DNA of 40,865 bases from Verrucomicrobiales bacterium (GCA_028293425.1 JAQGOV010000071.1:1-40865); one strand, 5' to 3'; positions 8,747 through 17,529 are shown, counted from the first letter of the stretch. Notes: generated from the sequence alone by a model not told the origin. Program-made: numbers and translations.

Positions 8747-9646
8747 ATGGACTTTCTGAACTATCATCACCTGAGATACTTTTGGGCTGTGGCCAAAGAA
8801 GGCAGCCTGCGCCAGGCAGCGGAAAAGCTGCACGTTTCCCAACCGACGATCAGCGCCCAAATTGCGGCGCTTGAGTCCGTGATGGGTGAGAAACTCTTTC
8901 GGCGCGGCGGCCGTTCGTTGACCCTCACGGAAGCAGGCCAGCGGGCGTTCGGCTACGCAGAGGAAATCTTTTCCTTGGGCCAGCAACTTCTGGATTCCAC
9001 CCGCCAGGAGTCTGGCGCAAGGGTCTTGCGTTTACAGGTGGGCATCACCGATTCGCTGCCGAAGCTGGCGAGTTGGCAAATCGTGAAGCCCGTCTTCTCG
9101 CTGCCGCAAACCGTCCAGGTAGTTTGCAGGGAAGGAAAAGCGACAGACCTGCTCGCACAACTGGCGGCTTACCGATTGGACATTGTGCTGGCGGACGAGC
9201 CGGCGCCAAGCTCGTTGCCCATAAAGGTCTTCAACTATTTACTCGGGGAATCTGGCCTTTCTTTCTGCGCGGAGCCGAAACTGGCCGCCAGTCTCAAGCG
9301 AAAATTCCCCAAGTCGCTCAACGATGCGCCGGCCTTGATGCCTTCGTCCAACTGCGCCCTCAGGCGCACCCTCGAAGCATGGTTGTCCGCCAACCATATT
9401 CGCCCGCGCGTAGTGGCGGAGTTTGATGACACGGCGCTAATGGCCGTCGCGGCTGTGGATGGCATGGGCTTTATGCCCATGCCCAGCCTGGTGGCCAAGG
9501 AAGCATTGACACGCTATGGCATTCAACTGATTGGTAAAACGCAACAGTGTCGCACGCAGTTTTATGCAATCAGCGCCGAACGTAAACTGACGCATCCAGC
9601 AGTGGTAGCGATCACGCAGGGAGCGCGCGCTCTCAATGTAGGTTAA
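8747..9646 (+). CDS. nhaR: LysR-type transcriptional regulator, NhaR-like
   Basis: 299 residues. The N-terminal winged helix-turn-helix starts N-Y-H-H-L-R-Y-F-W-A-V-A-K-E-G-S and continues L-H-V-S-Q-P-T-I-S-A-Q-I-A-A-L-E. The two-part effector domain follows. The pattern of E-F-D-D-T-A-L-M in the second half and S-A-E-R-K-L-T-H-P-A-V near the end resembles the Na+-responsive activator NhaR more than other LysR proteins. No nhaA antiporter is in the window, so the target is unknown. The upstream 228 bases (8519-8746) hold no gene and separate it from the divergent VTC gene, so autoregulation there is likely but unproven. Confidence 0.85.
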   Translation: MDFLNYHHLRYFWAVAKEGSLRQAAEKLHVSQPTISAQIAALESVMGEKLFRRGGRSLTLTEAGQRAFGYAEEIFSLGQQLLDSTRQESGARVLRLQVGITDSLPKLASWQIVKPVFSLPQTVQVVCREGKATDLLAQLAAYRLDIVLADEPAPSSLPIKVFNYLLGESGLSFCAEPKLAASLKRKFPKSLNDAPALMPSSNCALRRTLEAWLSANHIRPRVVAEFDDTALMAVAAVDGMGFMPMPSLVAKEALTRYGIQLIGKTQQCRTQFYAISAERKLTHPAVVAITQGARALNVG

Positions 9647-9656
9647 TTAAAGCGGC

Positions 9657-11132
9657 TCACTTTTCCGCAATGCTATACAAGTATTCGTGTCCGCGAAGGA
9701 AGAGTTGCTTGCCGGCGATGGCGGGCGAGGAGTCAAATTTATCATCCAGCTTGTTCGTGGACAGCACTTCCAGCTTGTCGGCTTTCTTGATGACCACGGA
9801 GGTTCCATTTCGGCCTACGAGGTAAATCTTATTATCGGCTCCAACAGGCGAGGCGTAAACACCTGGCAACGCTTCCAACCTCTCAGCATCGAACAGTGTT
9901 TTGCCGGTTTTGGCGTCATCGCAGGAAAGGATCCCGCTGTTGTTGGAGAAAAAATAAAGCCGGTCTCCGTAAAGCAGCGGCGAAGGGACGTAGGGAGTGT
10001 TTTTGGTCCGTTTCCACACGATGGCGTCGGAGTCGGTCAGGTCACCAGTGCGCCCCAGCTTGATGGCCAGCAAGGCATTTCCGCGAAAGCCGCTGATCGG
10101 ATAAACCATGTCGTTCCCAGCTACAGGAGACGGAATGACATTTGCCGTCATGCCGCCGCATTCCCAAAGCTGTTTGCCCGTTTCCAGATCGTAGCTGCGA
10201 ATTTTTTTAGTCGCGGAGGTTACAACCTGCGCTTTGCCTTCATGTTGAACAATCAGCGGGGTGGCCCAGGTGGTGTCCTCTGAGCGCGGTTGGCGCCACA
10301 ATTCCTTGCCGGTGTCCTTGTCAAACGCCACGATGAAGTCATCCCCTTCGTGGTCCCAATTCACGACAATCGTTTTTCCAAAGAGGGCGGGGGAACTGCC
10401 TTCGCCGAAGGAATTGCGCGTTTGCATTCGGCCGAGATCCTTTTCCCACTTCAGGTTGCCCTGCATATCGTAGCAGTGCAGACCGCGGGAACCGAAGTAA
10501 GAGTAGATATTTTGTCCATCGGTAACCGGTGAGTGAGAGGAAAACCCATGGTCGGGGTGGTGGCCTTCGTGCGGCACCTCCTCACGAGCCACTTTTTGCC
10601 AGAGAACATTGCCCGTTTGGCGGTCCAGGCTTATCAGGACAAATTGGTAGGTTTCGGAAGGCTTTTCGGAACGCATACCTCCGCCGCCAGGACCGCCAGG
10701 TCCTCCCGGGCGACGGCGGCTCGGCTGGCCGGCTGGTGGCGGGCCATCAGGGGCGGGAGCAGCCATGACTTGACCGGATGCGAGAGCCTCCACCTTCGCT
10801 TTGGCCGCATCCGGCTTTTTGCCAGTGTTGATCGCCGTTTGAATAAAAACTTGGTTGTCCCAAATGATCGGCGTGGCTGTTCCCCTGCCTGGAATTTTCA
10901 CTTTCCATTGCACATTCTCCGTTTCGCTCCACTTCGCAGGCGGAGTAGCCTTCGGAGCGACGCCGGTGTCGAGCGGCCCGCGCCAGTGCGGCCAATTCGC
11001 TTCCGCGGAAGCGGCATGACCCAGATGAGGGCAGAGTAATCCCGCAGTGGCCGCGGCTGCGAGAAGCCAAACGGGGATTCGCCCATGGAAAGGTGCGTGT
11101 TGAAGGAATTGGGGGGCGTTCTTTTTATTCAT
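9657..11132 (-). CDS. Secreted PQQ-like beta-propeller repeat protein
   Basis: 491 residues from the ATG at 11132. A TTG at 11180 would add 16 residues ahead of the signal peptide and is less likely. The signal peptide ends near GHAASA. The start of the mature part, N-W-P-H-W-R-G-P, is typical of verrucomicrobial and planctomycete PQQ-binding-like propellers. Repeats show the blade motif G-K-x-L-W (for example T-G-K-E-L-W-R and T-G-K-Q-L-W-E). A Pro/Gly/Arg-rich low-complexity insert at about residues 115-160 interrupts an early blade. There is no dehydrogenase active-site signature, so it is more likely a scaffold or BamB-like protein than an enzyme. It ends 10 bp from the convergent regulator gene. 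Confidence 0.85.
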   Translation of the reverse strand: MNKKNAPQFLQHAPFHGRIPVWLLAAAATAGLLCPHLGHAASAEANWPHWRGPLDTGVAPKATPPAKWSETENVQWKVKIPGRGTATPIIWDNQVFIQTAINTGKKPDAAKAKVEALASGQVMAAPAPDGPPPAGQPSRRRPGGPGGPGGGGMRSEKPSETYQFVLISLDRQTGNVLWQKVAREEVPHEGHHPDHGFSSHSPVTDGQNIYSYFGSRGLHCYDMQGNLKWEKDLGRMQTRNSFGEGSSPALFGKTIVVNWDHEGDDFIVAFDKDTGKELWRQPRSEDTTWATPLIVQHEGKAQVVTSATKKIRSYDLETGKQLWECGGMTANVIPSPVAGNDMVYPISGFRGNALLAIKLGRTGDLTDSDAIVWKRTKNTPYVPSPLLYGDRLYFFSNNSGILSCDDAKTGKTLFDAERLEALPGVYASPVGADNKIYLVGRNGTSVVIKKADKLEVLSTNKLDDKFDSSPAIAGKQLFLRGHEYLYSIAEK

Positions 11133-11248
11133 ATGGCTGGCAACGAAGTCATTGAAAACGCAGGCCTGCCATTTCCGCAAGCCCCGAAAGCAGTTCTTAC
11201 GGATTTAATTCAACTTCACCGCAGCTCCTGCCGATATTGCATTTAGTT

Positions 11249-11434
11249 ATGGAACAGGAAAATGTCATCAAAATCGGCGAATCACAAACCAGTTTCCTGC
11301 GGCGGGCCCTTACTGAAGCACTGGACGCGGAGTTAAAGAAAAAAGAGGGACCCGAAAAACGGCCCACGCCGGTTGAGCCGACCCTTCCATCCAAACCCAG
11401 CGCCCCCAGCGAAGTGCGTCACGCGATCGTTTAG
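11249..11434 (+). CDS. Small protein of unknown function (61 residues)
   Basis: From the ATG at 11249 the frame encodes a charged helical first half (about 1-36, Lys/Glu/Leu rich) and a Pro/Ser-rich second half. A TTG 12 bases upstream is an alternative start. There is no recognised domain. Support is the coherent composition and its position alone between two genes; a reading frame also exists on the opposite strand (11197-11394). No Shine-Dalgarno is obvious. It may be a non-coding artefact. Confidence 0.35.
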   Translation: MEQENVIKIGESQTSFLRRALTEALDAELKKKEGPEKRPTPVEPTLPSKPSAPSEVRHAIV

Positions 11435-11658
11435 CCCTGGCCGCATTTAGATTCACTGCGGCTCCGTGAATCAATGACCCCGAGCGCGGTAACGCGTGGG
11501 CAGTGAACCATAACCTGCCCCAATTCCGGCCTGGCACAACCTAAATTCACTTTCGCACGTTCGCAGGTAAAGTGGGGATGGACATTGCCGATAAACTCAT
11601 CAGAATACCCATATTGAGGGGCTGAATGCTGGAAGCAGCATGCAGCCGTGGAATGGAA

Positions 11659-11687
11659 GCCCCGCTTGTGCTTGCTCGATGCGGGGC
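11659..11687. other. Hairpin upstream of pyrophosphatase gene
   Basis: GCCCCGC (11659-11665) pairs with GCGGGGC (11681-11687) across a 15-base loop, ending 24 bases before the pyrophosphatase ATG. It could be a leader hairpin affecting translation, or an attenuator; no U tract follows. The rest of 11435-11711 shows nothing I can identify. Confidence 0.4.
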
Positions 11688-11711
11688 CACTGATTAAGTT
11701 GCGACTGCCAG

Positions 11712-13403
11712 ATGAGCGAAAGCGAACTTCTAATTATAGGCCACCGAAATCCGGATACGGACGCGATTTGTTCCGCGATTGCCTACGCCGAATTTAAACG
11801 CAAGACTGGCTTCCCGCATGCCGAGGCGGCCCGCTGTGGCGACACAAACGAGCGCATCGACTTCGTGCTGCGCACTTTTGGAGTGGCCGCTCCCAAATTT
11901 GTTCCGGACGTCGCCCCCAAGGTGCGGGACGTGATGCAGAGCAACGTGGTGAGCGTTACTTCCGAAACCACGGTGGTGGAGGCCTTGAGCGTGATGGACG
12001 CCAAGGGCATCCGCGTGCTGCCAATCCTGAACAGCAAAGGAATTTGCCAGGGCCTCGTCTCCGTCTTCAAGATGAGCAAGTTTTTCTGTCCAACCACGGA
12101 CCGGGTTTTTGATTCCCGCCGGGTGCTGGCCAGTGTTTCCAATATTGTCCGGACCCTCGACGCCCAAGTGGTTGTTTCGAGCAACCCCGAAAATGAAGAC
12201 GATTTGATTCTGATGGTGGGCGCCATGACCGCCGAATCCTTTTCCAAGCGCCTGCCTAAGTATCCCCCGGAAAAGTTGGTCGTCATTGTGGGTGATCGCT
12301 GGGAAATTCAGCGTGAAGCGATTCGCGGCCGGGTTCGGGTCGTGATCGTCACCGGCGGGTTGCCGGTGGAAGAGTCCATTCTTGAAGAAGCCAAAAAATT
12401 TGGTGTGAATCTCCTGATCTCCCCGCATGACACCGCCACCACGGCCATGCTGGTCCGCTCCGCGATCAGTGTGAAGCACATGATGCACGAGCATTTCCTG
12501 ACCTTCCGGGCCGATGAACCTTTGGCTGAAATTCAGAACGTGGCGGCTGCTTCGCATTTCCAGGCCTTTCCCGTGCTGGATGAAAAAGGACGCACGGTTG
12601 GCGTCCTGTCCAAATCCGATTTCCTCAAAAAGGTCGATCGCCAGCTCATCCTGGTAGACCACAATGAACTCTCTCAAGCCGTGCAAGGGGCCGATCAAGT
12701 CGAAATCCTCGAGATTATCGATCATCATCGCATCGGTTCTTTTACCACCAGCCAGCCGATCCTTTTCCGCAATGAGCCAGTGGGTTCCACGAGCACCATC
12801 GTGGCGGATTGCTTTTTCCGCGCCCACGTGGAGCTGCCCAAGGCGATTGCGGGCCTGCTGCTGGCCGGGCTCGTCTCGGACACACTCAACCTGACCTCGC
12901 CGACGACCACGGAGCGGGATGCGGAAATTCTCAAGCGCCTCGAAGATATCTCGGGAGTGCAGGCCGATCGGTTCACGGAGAAATTGTTTGCTTCCGGCTC
13001 CGTCCTGACTTCGCTGCCAGCCACCAAAGCAGTCACTGCCGATTGCAAGGAATTCCATGAGCAGGGAAAGAATTTCAGCGTAGCCCAGATCGAAGAGCTT
13101 GGATTTGACCAATTCTGGAAACGCAAAAACGAGGTAATTTCCGCCCTTGAAGATTATCGCAGGGAGAAAGGTTATTATTTTTCGGCCCTTTTGGTCACCG
13201 ATGTGGTGCGAAATACCTCTTTGCTGCTTATTACCGGCACCCAAGCTTTTATAAAACAAATTGATTACCCCAGCGTGGAGCAGGGTATATTTGAGTTGGA
13301 AGGTGTGGTGTCGAGGAAGAAGCAATTATTGCCCTACCTCACGCACTGCATGCAACGGGGCGGCGCGCGGGTCACCATTAACGAAGCTTTGCCTGCTGCC
13401 TGA
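11712..13403 (+). CDS. Manganese-dependent inorganic pyrophosphatase, family II, with CBS-DRTGG-CBS insert
   Basis: 563 residues. It hydrolyses pyrophosphate to phosphate, pulling biosynthetic reactions forward. The DHH domain starts G-H-R-N-P-D-T-D-A (His11, Asp15, Asp17 bind metal). It is interrupted by a regulatory block: CBS about 68-125, DRTGG about 140-248, CBS about 252-308. It resumes at V-D-H-N-E (Asp316) and I-D-H-H (337-339). The DHHA2 domain at the end carries S-R-K-K-Q, which binds substrate in this family. In characterised CBS-containing enzymes, adenine nucleotides control activity, and DRTGG forms bind diadenosine polyphosphates. The gene is followed 35 bp later by a ribosome hibernation factor, suggesting a shared energy-status response. 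Confidence 0.93.
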   Translation: MSESELLIIGHRNPDTDAICSAIAYAEFKRKTGFPHAEAARCGDTNERIDFVLRTFGVAAPKFVPDVAPKVRDVMQSNVVSVTSETTVVEALSVMDAKGIRVLPILNSKGICQGLVSVFKMSKFFCPTTDRVFDSRRVLASVSNIVRTLDAQVVVSSNPENEDDLILMVGAMTAESFSKRLPKYPPEKLVVIVGDRWEIQREAIRGRVRVVIVTGGLPVEESILEEAKKFGVNLLISPHDTATTAMLVRSAISVKHMMHEHFLTFRADEPLAEIQNVAAASHFQAFPVLDEKGRTVGVLSKSDFLKKVDRQLILVDHNELSQAVQGADQVEILEIIDHHRIGSFTTSQPILFRNEPVGSTSTIVADCFFRAHVELPKAIAGLLLAGLVSDTLNLTSPTTTERDAEILKRLEDISGVQADRFTEKLFASGSVLTSLPATKAVTADCKEFHEQGKNFSVAQIEELGFDQFWKRKNEVISALEDYRREKGYYFSALLVTDVVRNTSLLLITGTQAFIKQIDYPSVEQGIFELEGVVSRKKQLLPYLTHCMQRGGARVTINEALPAA

Positions 13404-13438
13404 AACACGAACCAAGTCGTTTAGGAGATCATATCGCC

Positions 13439-13894
13439 ATGGCAACTAGAAAAGCAACCGAAACACCGGCCTCTGCGGTTAAGGCCACATCCCCTGGTTT
13501 GACTGATTATCTTCAGCCGAACTCTAAACCATCACGCATGAAATTGATTCTATCGACGCACAACGTGACGCTTACAAAGGCCATTGAAGACCACATCCTC
13601 GCCCGGCTTGACCAGTTGGAGCACTTGGATCGTTATGCATTGGATGCCCGCGTCATTTTGGAGCATGACAGTTCCAAAGCCACTGATAACCAGTTTAAAT
13701 GTTCCATGCGCCTGCGAATGCCGGGGCCAGACCTCTTTGCCGAGGACAGTGAGACCGACCTTTACGCAGCGATCGATTTGGTGTCTAAAAAAATCGAGCA
13801 GCAAATCCGCAAACGCCACAACAAATACAAAGCTCGCAAGCACGGCGAAGCCTCCGAAAGCAAGCGCCGTCGGCAGGAAGCCGGCCTGCAATAA
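13439..13894 (+). CDS. hpf: Ribosome hibernation promoting factor (HPF/YfiA family, short type)
   Basis: 151 residues. The HPF fold begins at about residue 34 (M-K-L-I-L-S-T-H-N-V-T-L-T) with the beta-alpha-beta-beta-beta-alpha pattern, an acidic E-D-S-E-T-D-L-Y-A-A-I-D segment, and a basic tail (about 130-149). It binds the 30S subunit and stops translation in stationary phase; the long-type dimerisation domain is absent. I chose the ATG at 13439 because AGGAG lies 11 bases upstream. The ATG at 13538 would give the usual ~118-residue protein but has no ribosome binding site. The 33-residue Thr/Ala/Pro-rich extension is therefore probably real but unusual. Confidence 0.85.
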   Translation: MATRKATETPASAVKATSPGLTDYLQPNSKPSRMKLILSTHNVTLTKAIEDHILARLDQLEHLDRYALDARVILEHDSSKATDNQFKCSMRLRMPGPDLFAEDSETDLYAAIDLVSKKIEQQIRKRHNKYKARKHGEASESKRRRQEAGLQ

Positions 13895-13912
13895 AAAGTT
13901 ATTGTTCCCTGT

Positions 13913-13953
13913 CAGCTGCCCCGCTGGTTTCCAGAGGGGCACTGTCATTTTTT
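13913..13953 (+). terminator. Rho-independent terminator after hpf
   Basis: GCCCC (13918-13922) pairs with GGGGC (13936-13940), with inner CTGG/CCAG and outer CAG/CTG pairs, and is followed by a run of six T (13948-13953). It ends the pyrophosphatase-hpf unit. Confidence 0.75.
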
Positions 13954-14037
13954 AGCCGATGTTTTCGTTGCTAAAGCTGTTTTGAAAGTGTTGTCAGACC
14001 TCGCCGTCCCAGCCATTCTCCTCCCGAATTAAAGCTG

Positions 14038-15285
14038 ATGTTGCTCCGAGCCCGCATTGTTTTGCCAGTCAGTCAGCCGCCCATTGAAGATGGGGCGGTG
14101 CTCATTTCCGCGAACCGGATTGTCGCCGTCCGGCCCTGGGGCGAATTCTCCGCGGATGAAAGACGCGATGTCACGGATTTGGGAGAGGTCATCCTGCTCC
14201 CTGGATTAGTCAACGCTCATTCCCACCTCGATTACACCGGGATGGCTGGGAAGATTTCACCGCAAAGAACATTCACAGATTGGATCCAAGCCATTGTTTC
14301 CTTGAAAGGCTCCTGGACCAACCAGGACTTTGCTGATTCCTGGCGCGCAGGGGCTGATATGCTCTTGCGTAACGGCACCACTACCACGGGTGACGTGGAA
14401 ACGATTCCGGAGCTCCTCCCGGCAGTCTGGCAGTCCACTCCGTTGCGGGTGATTTCATTCCGAGAACTCATTTCGCTCAAAGGCGGGCAGCATGCCGATG
14501 AGCTGGTGCGAAGAACGGTTGGCGAGTGCGCCGCGCTCCCGGACTCATCGGGTCGGGTCGGGCTTTCGCCGCATGCCCCTTACACCACGACGGGGGAGCT
14601 GCTCCAGCTTGCCGCCCATGAAGCGCGCAAACGCAAGTGGCGGTTGGTCACTCATGTTGCCGAATCGGAGGATGAGTTCGACATGTTTGTTTACAAACAT
14701 GGCCCGCTTTACGAGTGGCTCCGTCACCAGCGCGATATGTCTGACTGCGGTCTCGGTTCGCCCATTCACCACCTGGAGCGAAATGATTTTCTCGGCGATA
14801 ATGTGCTCGCGGTCCATGTGAATTATCTGTGGCGCGACGACGCGGCAGTGCTTGAACGCTATAAAGTCAGCGTGGTTCATTGCCCGCGCAGCCATGAGTA
14901 CTTCAAGCATCTCCTGTTTCCGAGAGCTGAACTGGCGGCTGCCGGCATCAATATTTGCCTCGGCACGGATAGCCTCGCCAGTGTTCTTAAGACCCTAGGC
15001 AAGTTGCCGGAGATGAACCTGTTCGAGGAAATGCGGACGTTCTCCAGGAAATATTCGGATGTGCTGCCTGTCTCCATTATCAAAATGGTGACAGTCAATG
15101 GCGCACTTGCCCTGGGCAAACAAGGACAGGCCGGAGAACTTACGGAGAATACGCTCGCCGATCTCATTGCCCTGCCGTATTCAGGCCCACTTGGTAAAGC
15201 GTACGAAGCGGTTATTCAACATCAGGGTTCGGTAGCTGCCTCCATGATCGATGGCAATTGGGCTATCGAGCCCCCATCGGCCTGA
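14038..15285 (+). CDS. Amidohydrolase of the ATZ/TRZ (chlorohydrolase/deaminase) group
   Basis: 415 residues. It is a metal-dependent hydrolase of the cyclic amidohydrolase superfamily. Metal and active-site motifs are N-A-H-S-H-L-D (His61, His63), S-P-H-A-P-Y near 180, T-H-V-A-E-S near 205, the second-shell V-H-C-P-R-S-H near 280 and G-T-D-S-L-A-S near 310. These match the family of adenosine-type, 5'-methylthioadenosine and aminofutalosine deaminases as well as guanine or s-triazine deaminases. The substrate cannot be fixed from sequence. The stop codon is 2 bp from the start of the SDR gene, so the two are co-transcribed and may act in one pathway. Aminofutalosine deamination for menaquinone is one possibility, but no other futalosine gene is present. 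Confidence 0.85.
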   Translation: MLLRARIVLPVSQPPIEDGAVLISANRIVAVRPWGEFSADERRDVTDLGEVILLPGLVNAHSHLDYTGMAGKISPQRTFTDWIQAIVSLKGSWTNQDFADSWRAGADMLLRNGTTTTGDVETIPELLPAVWQSTPLRVISFRELISLKGGQHADELVRRTVGECAALPDSSGRVGLSPHAPYTTTGELLQLAAHEARKRKWRLVTHVAESEDEFDMFVYKHGPLYEWLRHQRDMSDCGLGSPIHHLERNDFLGDNVLAVHVNYLWRDDAAVLERYKVSVVHCPRSHEYFKHLLFPRAELAAAGINICLGTDSLASVLKTLGKLPEMNLFEEMRTFSRKYSDVLPVSIIKMVTVNGALALGKQGQAGELTENTLADLIALPYSGPLGKAYEAVIQHQGSVAASMIDGNWAIEPPSA

Positions 15286-15287
15286 CC

Positions 15288-16010
15288 ATGGCATTGGTGA
15301 CTCAAGGGCAGGTGGTTTTGATTACCGGGGCCAGCGGAGGGCTGGGCCAGGTGGCGATTCAGTCCTTCAAAGCAGCGGGCTGGAAGGTAGTGGCTGCCTC
15401 ACGATCTCCACTCGAAACCGCTCCAGATGATTGCGTGCTGCCCGTCCCGATGGACGTAACGAGCAAGACCTCAATCGAATCGGGCGTTCAGGAAGGTTTA
15501 AAAAAGTGGGGACGCATTGACTGCCTCATTAACAATGCCGGGCTGGCCAAGGATAACTTGCTCGCTCAGTTGGATTCGGATGATTGGGATGGAGTCCTAA
15601 CTGTCAATCTGAAGGGTGCTTTCCTGTGTTCGCAGGCCGTGTTGCGCCCGATGCTGAAACAACGAAGCGGTCATATTATCCACATTTCTTCATGGAGCGG
15701 CCGCGTGGGTGCTCGCGGTCAGGCAAATTATGCAGCCGCTAAAGCAGGGCTGTTCGGTCTTACCACATCGCTGGCTCGGGAGGTTGGCTCACGGAACATC
15801 CGTGTGAACGCTGTCTTGCCGGGCGTGCTTCCCACCAAAATGACCGCCCATCTGGGCGAGGCGCGGCTGAAGGCTTATGCCGAAGCGAATGTGCTCGGCC
15901 GCATCAACTCGCTGGAGGAAGTCGGAAACTTCCTGGCATCGCTCGCGTCGATGCAAAACGTGTCCGGCCAGATTTTCCAACTCGACAGTCGAATCGGGCC
16001 ATGGAGTTAA
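15288..16010 (+). CDS. Short-chain dehydrogenase/reductase (FabG-like)
   Basis: 240 residues from the ATG at 15288, 2 bp after the upstream stop. An earlier in-frame TTG inside the upstream gene is unlikely. The Rossmann fold has T-G-A-S-G-G-L-G (13-20) for NAD(P), then N-N-A-G (82-85), and the catalytic set Ser135, Tyr148, Lys152 in Y-A-A-A-K. The C-terminal region keeps V-N-A-V-L-P-G and resembles 3-oxoacyl-ACP reductases, but many SDRs of this type act in other pathways. It is the second gene of the unit with the amidohydrolase. The specific substrate is unknown. Confidence 0.88.
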   Translation: MALVTQGQVVLITGASGGLGQVAIQSFKAAGWKVVAASRSPLETAPDDCVLPVPMDVTSKTSIESGVQEGLKKWGRIDCLINNAGLAKDNLLAQLDSDDWDGVLTVNLKGAFLCSQAVLRPMLKQRSGHIIHISSWSGRVGARGQANYAAAKAGLFGLTTSLAREVGSRNIRVNAVLPGVLPTKMTAHLGEARLKAYAEANVLGRINSLEEVGNFLASLASMQNVSGQIFQLDSRIGPWS

Positions 16011-16071
16011 CTGCCCTGGCAGGCTGCGCAATTGACTTCGAGTTCACCTGTTTTATGGTTTAATTAAATCT

Positions 16072-17193
16072 GTGAGAAGGCGAAAGCTTGCAATTGCGTG
16101 TGCGTGTTGCGGTCTTCTGGTGACCCTTGTCTTGGTATGTGTTTTCTCAAGGGAACCATCTTATAATGGGCTCACGCTCCATGAGTGGCTGAACCAAGAA
16201 AGCCTGTTTTATGACCCAGAAGGGACGCCCCGCAAAGCAATCCAAGCTATGGTCCCGCAAGTCATTCCCTGCCTGCTACGGGATTTGCGAGCCAAAGACT
16301 CCCGGGCAAGAACGACCTACATCAAGCTTGCCTCCAAATTTCGTTGGTTGCCGAGTGCTGAATCTTCGGAGGTGCGTCGTAGGAACGCCGTTTGGGCCTT
16401 TGGAGTCTTGAGCTCAAATGCTTTTCCCGCTCTGATTCCGCTGAGTGACTTGCTCGTAAAGCACCAAGACTCAGGAATTCGGGCCGCCGCCGCTGAAGCT
16501 TTGTACGCCGTCGGACCTTCGGCTAGGTCGGCAGTGCCTTCCTTGTTACTCAGTTTGAAAGATCCTGATCCATCCGTTCGCCGGTGCTCCGTGTTGTCCC
16601 TTGGCCACATCGGAAGCGATCTTAACCTTGTCATCCCTGCGCTGGAGGCCTGCATTGCGGATACGAACTCCTCGGTTGTCGCTGCAACCATCGGAGCGCT
16701 GGGAGAACTGGGAGACCAAGCCCAACCAGCATTGCCGGCCATAGAAAAGGTGTGGAGCCGCTTGGATAGACAAGGACGAATGGCAGCGTTGTGGGCGGTC
16801 AAGCGGATCAATCTGGAACAAAGCCAACAAATCTTCATGGAAGCCAGTAGGGCTAGTGATCCTTGGATTCGAAACGCGTGTCTGAGAGCGCTTTCCAGAT
16901 CTACCAATGAGCCACAAATAGCGGTGCCCATTCTCATGAAAATCGCGGGCCAAACGAATATGCCGTTTGCACCCTCGCAGCTCGCGCTGGCTTTAGGCCA
17001 GTTTGGCACGAATGCCCAGAGTAGCGTTCCAATGCTTTTGGACTTCCTTGAGACCACTGATGGCACTGCCCAAATTGAAGTTGCGAAGGCTCTTCACAAA
17101 ATTGATCCAGCGGCGTTCAGCCGTGCGGGATGGACCGAGCAGGCCATCACCCCTGTCCCAGTGGGCCGAGGCGAACGTCGCAATCCCCGTTAG
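16072..17193 (+). CDS. HEAT-repeat protein with N-terminal membrane anchor
   Basis: 373 residues from a GTG start. Residues about 5-27 are a hydrophobic signal or anchor containing A-C-A-C-C-G, which could also be read as a poor lipobox. The rest is a run of HEAT/PBS-lyase-like helical repeats from about 75 to 345, each with patterns such as D-P-D-P-S-V-R-R-C-S-V-L-S-L-G and A-L-G-E-L-G. Such repeats form a curved scaffold for protein binding. No catalytic domain is seen. It lies 61 bp after the SDR gene but may be separate. Partner unknown. Confidence 0.8.
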   Translation: MRRRKLAIACACCGLLVTLVLVCVFSREPSYNGLTLHEWLNQESLFYDPEGTPRKAIQAMVPQVIPCLLRDLRAKDSRARTTYIKLASKFRWLPSAESSEVRRRNAVWAFGVLSSNAFPALIPLSDLLVKHQDSGIRAAAAEALYAVGPSARSAVPSLLLSLKDPDPSVRRCSVLSLGHIGSDLNLVIPALEACIADTNSSVVAATIGALGELGDQAQPALPAIEKVWSRLDRQGRMAALWAVKRINLEQSQQIFMEASRASDPWIRNACLRALSRSTNEPQIAVPILMKIAGQTNMPFAPSQLALALGQFGTNAQSSVPMLLDFLETTDGTAQIEVAKALHKIDPAAFSRAGWTEQAITPVPVGRGERRNPR

Positions 17194-17286
17194 CGTTCGT
17201 TTGCCTTGTTCTTATACATGTCTGTCATAATGCGAGACACGTCGACTTCCCATAGTGCTCTTATAATTCTTTTTACGCCATTTTTG

Positions 17287-17308
17287 GTGAAAACCACCTG
17301 ATTTTCAC
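17287..17308. other. Hairpin after the HEAT-repeat gene
   Basis: GTGAAAA (17287-17293) pairs with TTTTCAC (17302-17308). There is no T tract after it, so it is a weak terminator at best. Confidence 0.35.
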
Positions 17309-17361
17309 ACGCAATCCTTTGGCCTTTCACCTGCTAGAGAGTGTATTGTTAGGTTATCTTG

Positions 17362-17529
17362 CCTGGACTTTTTTGGGGCGGAAAGGGCTCCGCTGGTAGT
17401 GAGGTCCAGGTAGGCTTCGGGTTAGCTTCACTACCTTTTTTGGCCGTTGCGGGTGACAACGGGAAAGCCCTTATCACACCACCGAGCCGGGAAGGCGATG
17501 GAATCGTCCTCCCGGCTCTCCTTTTTTTT
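17362..17529 (+). ncRNA. Candidate structured non-coding RNA upstream of ku
   Basis: This 406-base gap (17194-17599) has no convincing gene. From 17362 several pairings stack up: CCTGGAC (17362-17368) with GTCCAGG (17404-17410); inside it GCGGA (17378-17382) with TCCGC (17389-17393); GGTAGTGA (17395-17402) with TCACTACC (17428-17435) followed by six T; CCGTTG (17444-17449) with CAACGG (17457-17462); and a final terminator at 17484-17529. The first and third stems interlock, as in a pseudoknot or as alternative structures. I do not recognise 6S, tmRNA, RNase P, SRP or a known riboswitch class. It could be a small RNA gene or a ku leader element that terminates early. Confidence 0.35.
17484..17529 (+). 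terminator. Strong rho-independent terminator before ku
   Basis: GAGCCGGGA (17484-17492) pairs with TCCCGGCTC (17510-17518). The inner GGCGAT/ATCGTC continues the stem to a 3-base loop, and a run of eight T follows (17522-17529). It ends 71 bases before the ku ATG, so ku must have its own promoter after it or depend on readthrough. Confidence 0.85.

Noticed and set aside
11730-13325. 531-codon open frame antisense to the pyrophosphatase gene
   Set aside because: It mirrors a strongly coding gene with clear family motifs; the antisense translation is His/Gly-rich and matches no fold. It is a codon-usage shadow.
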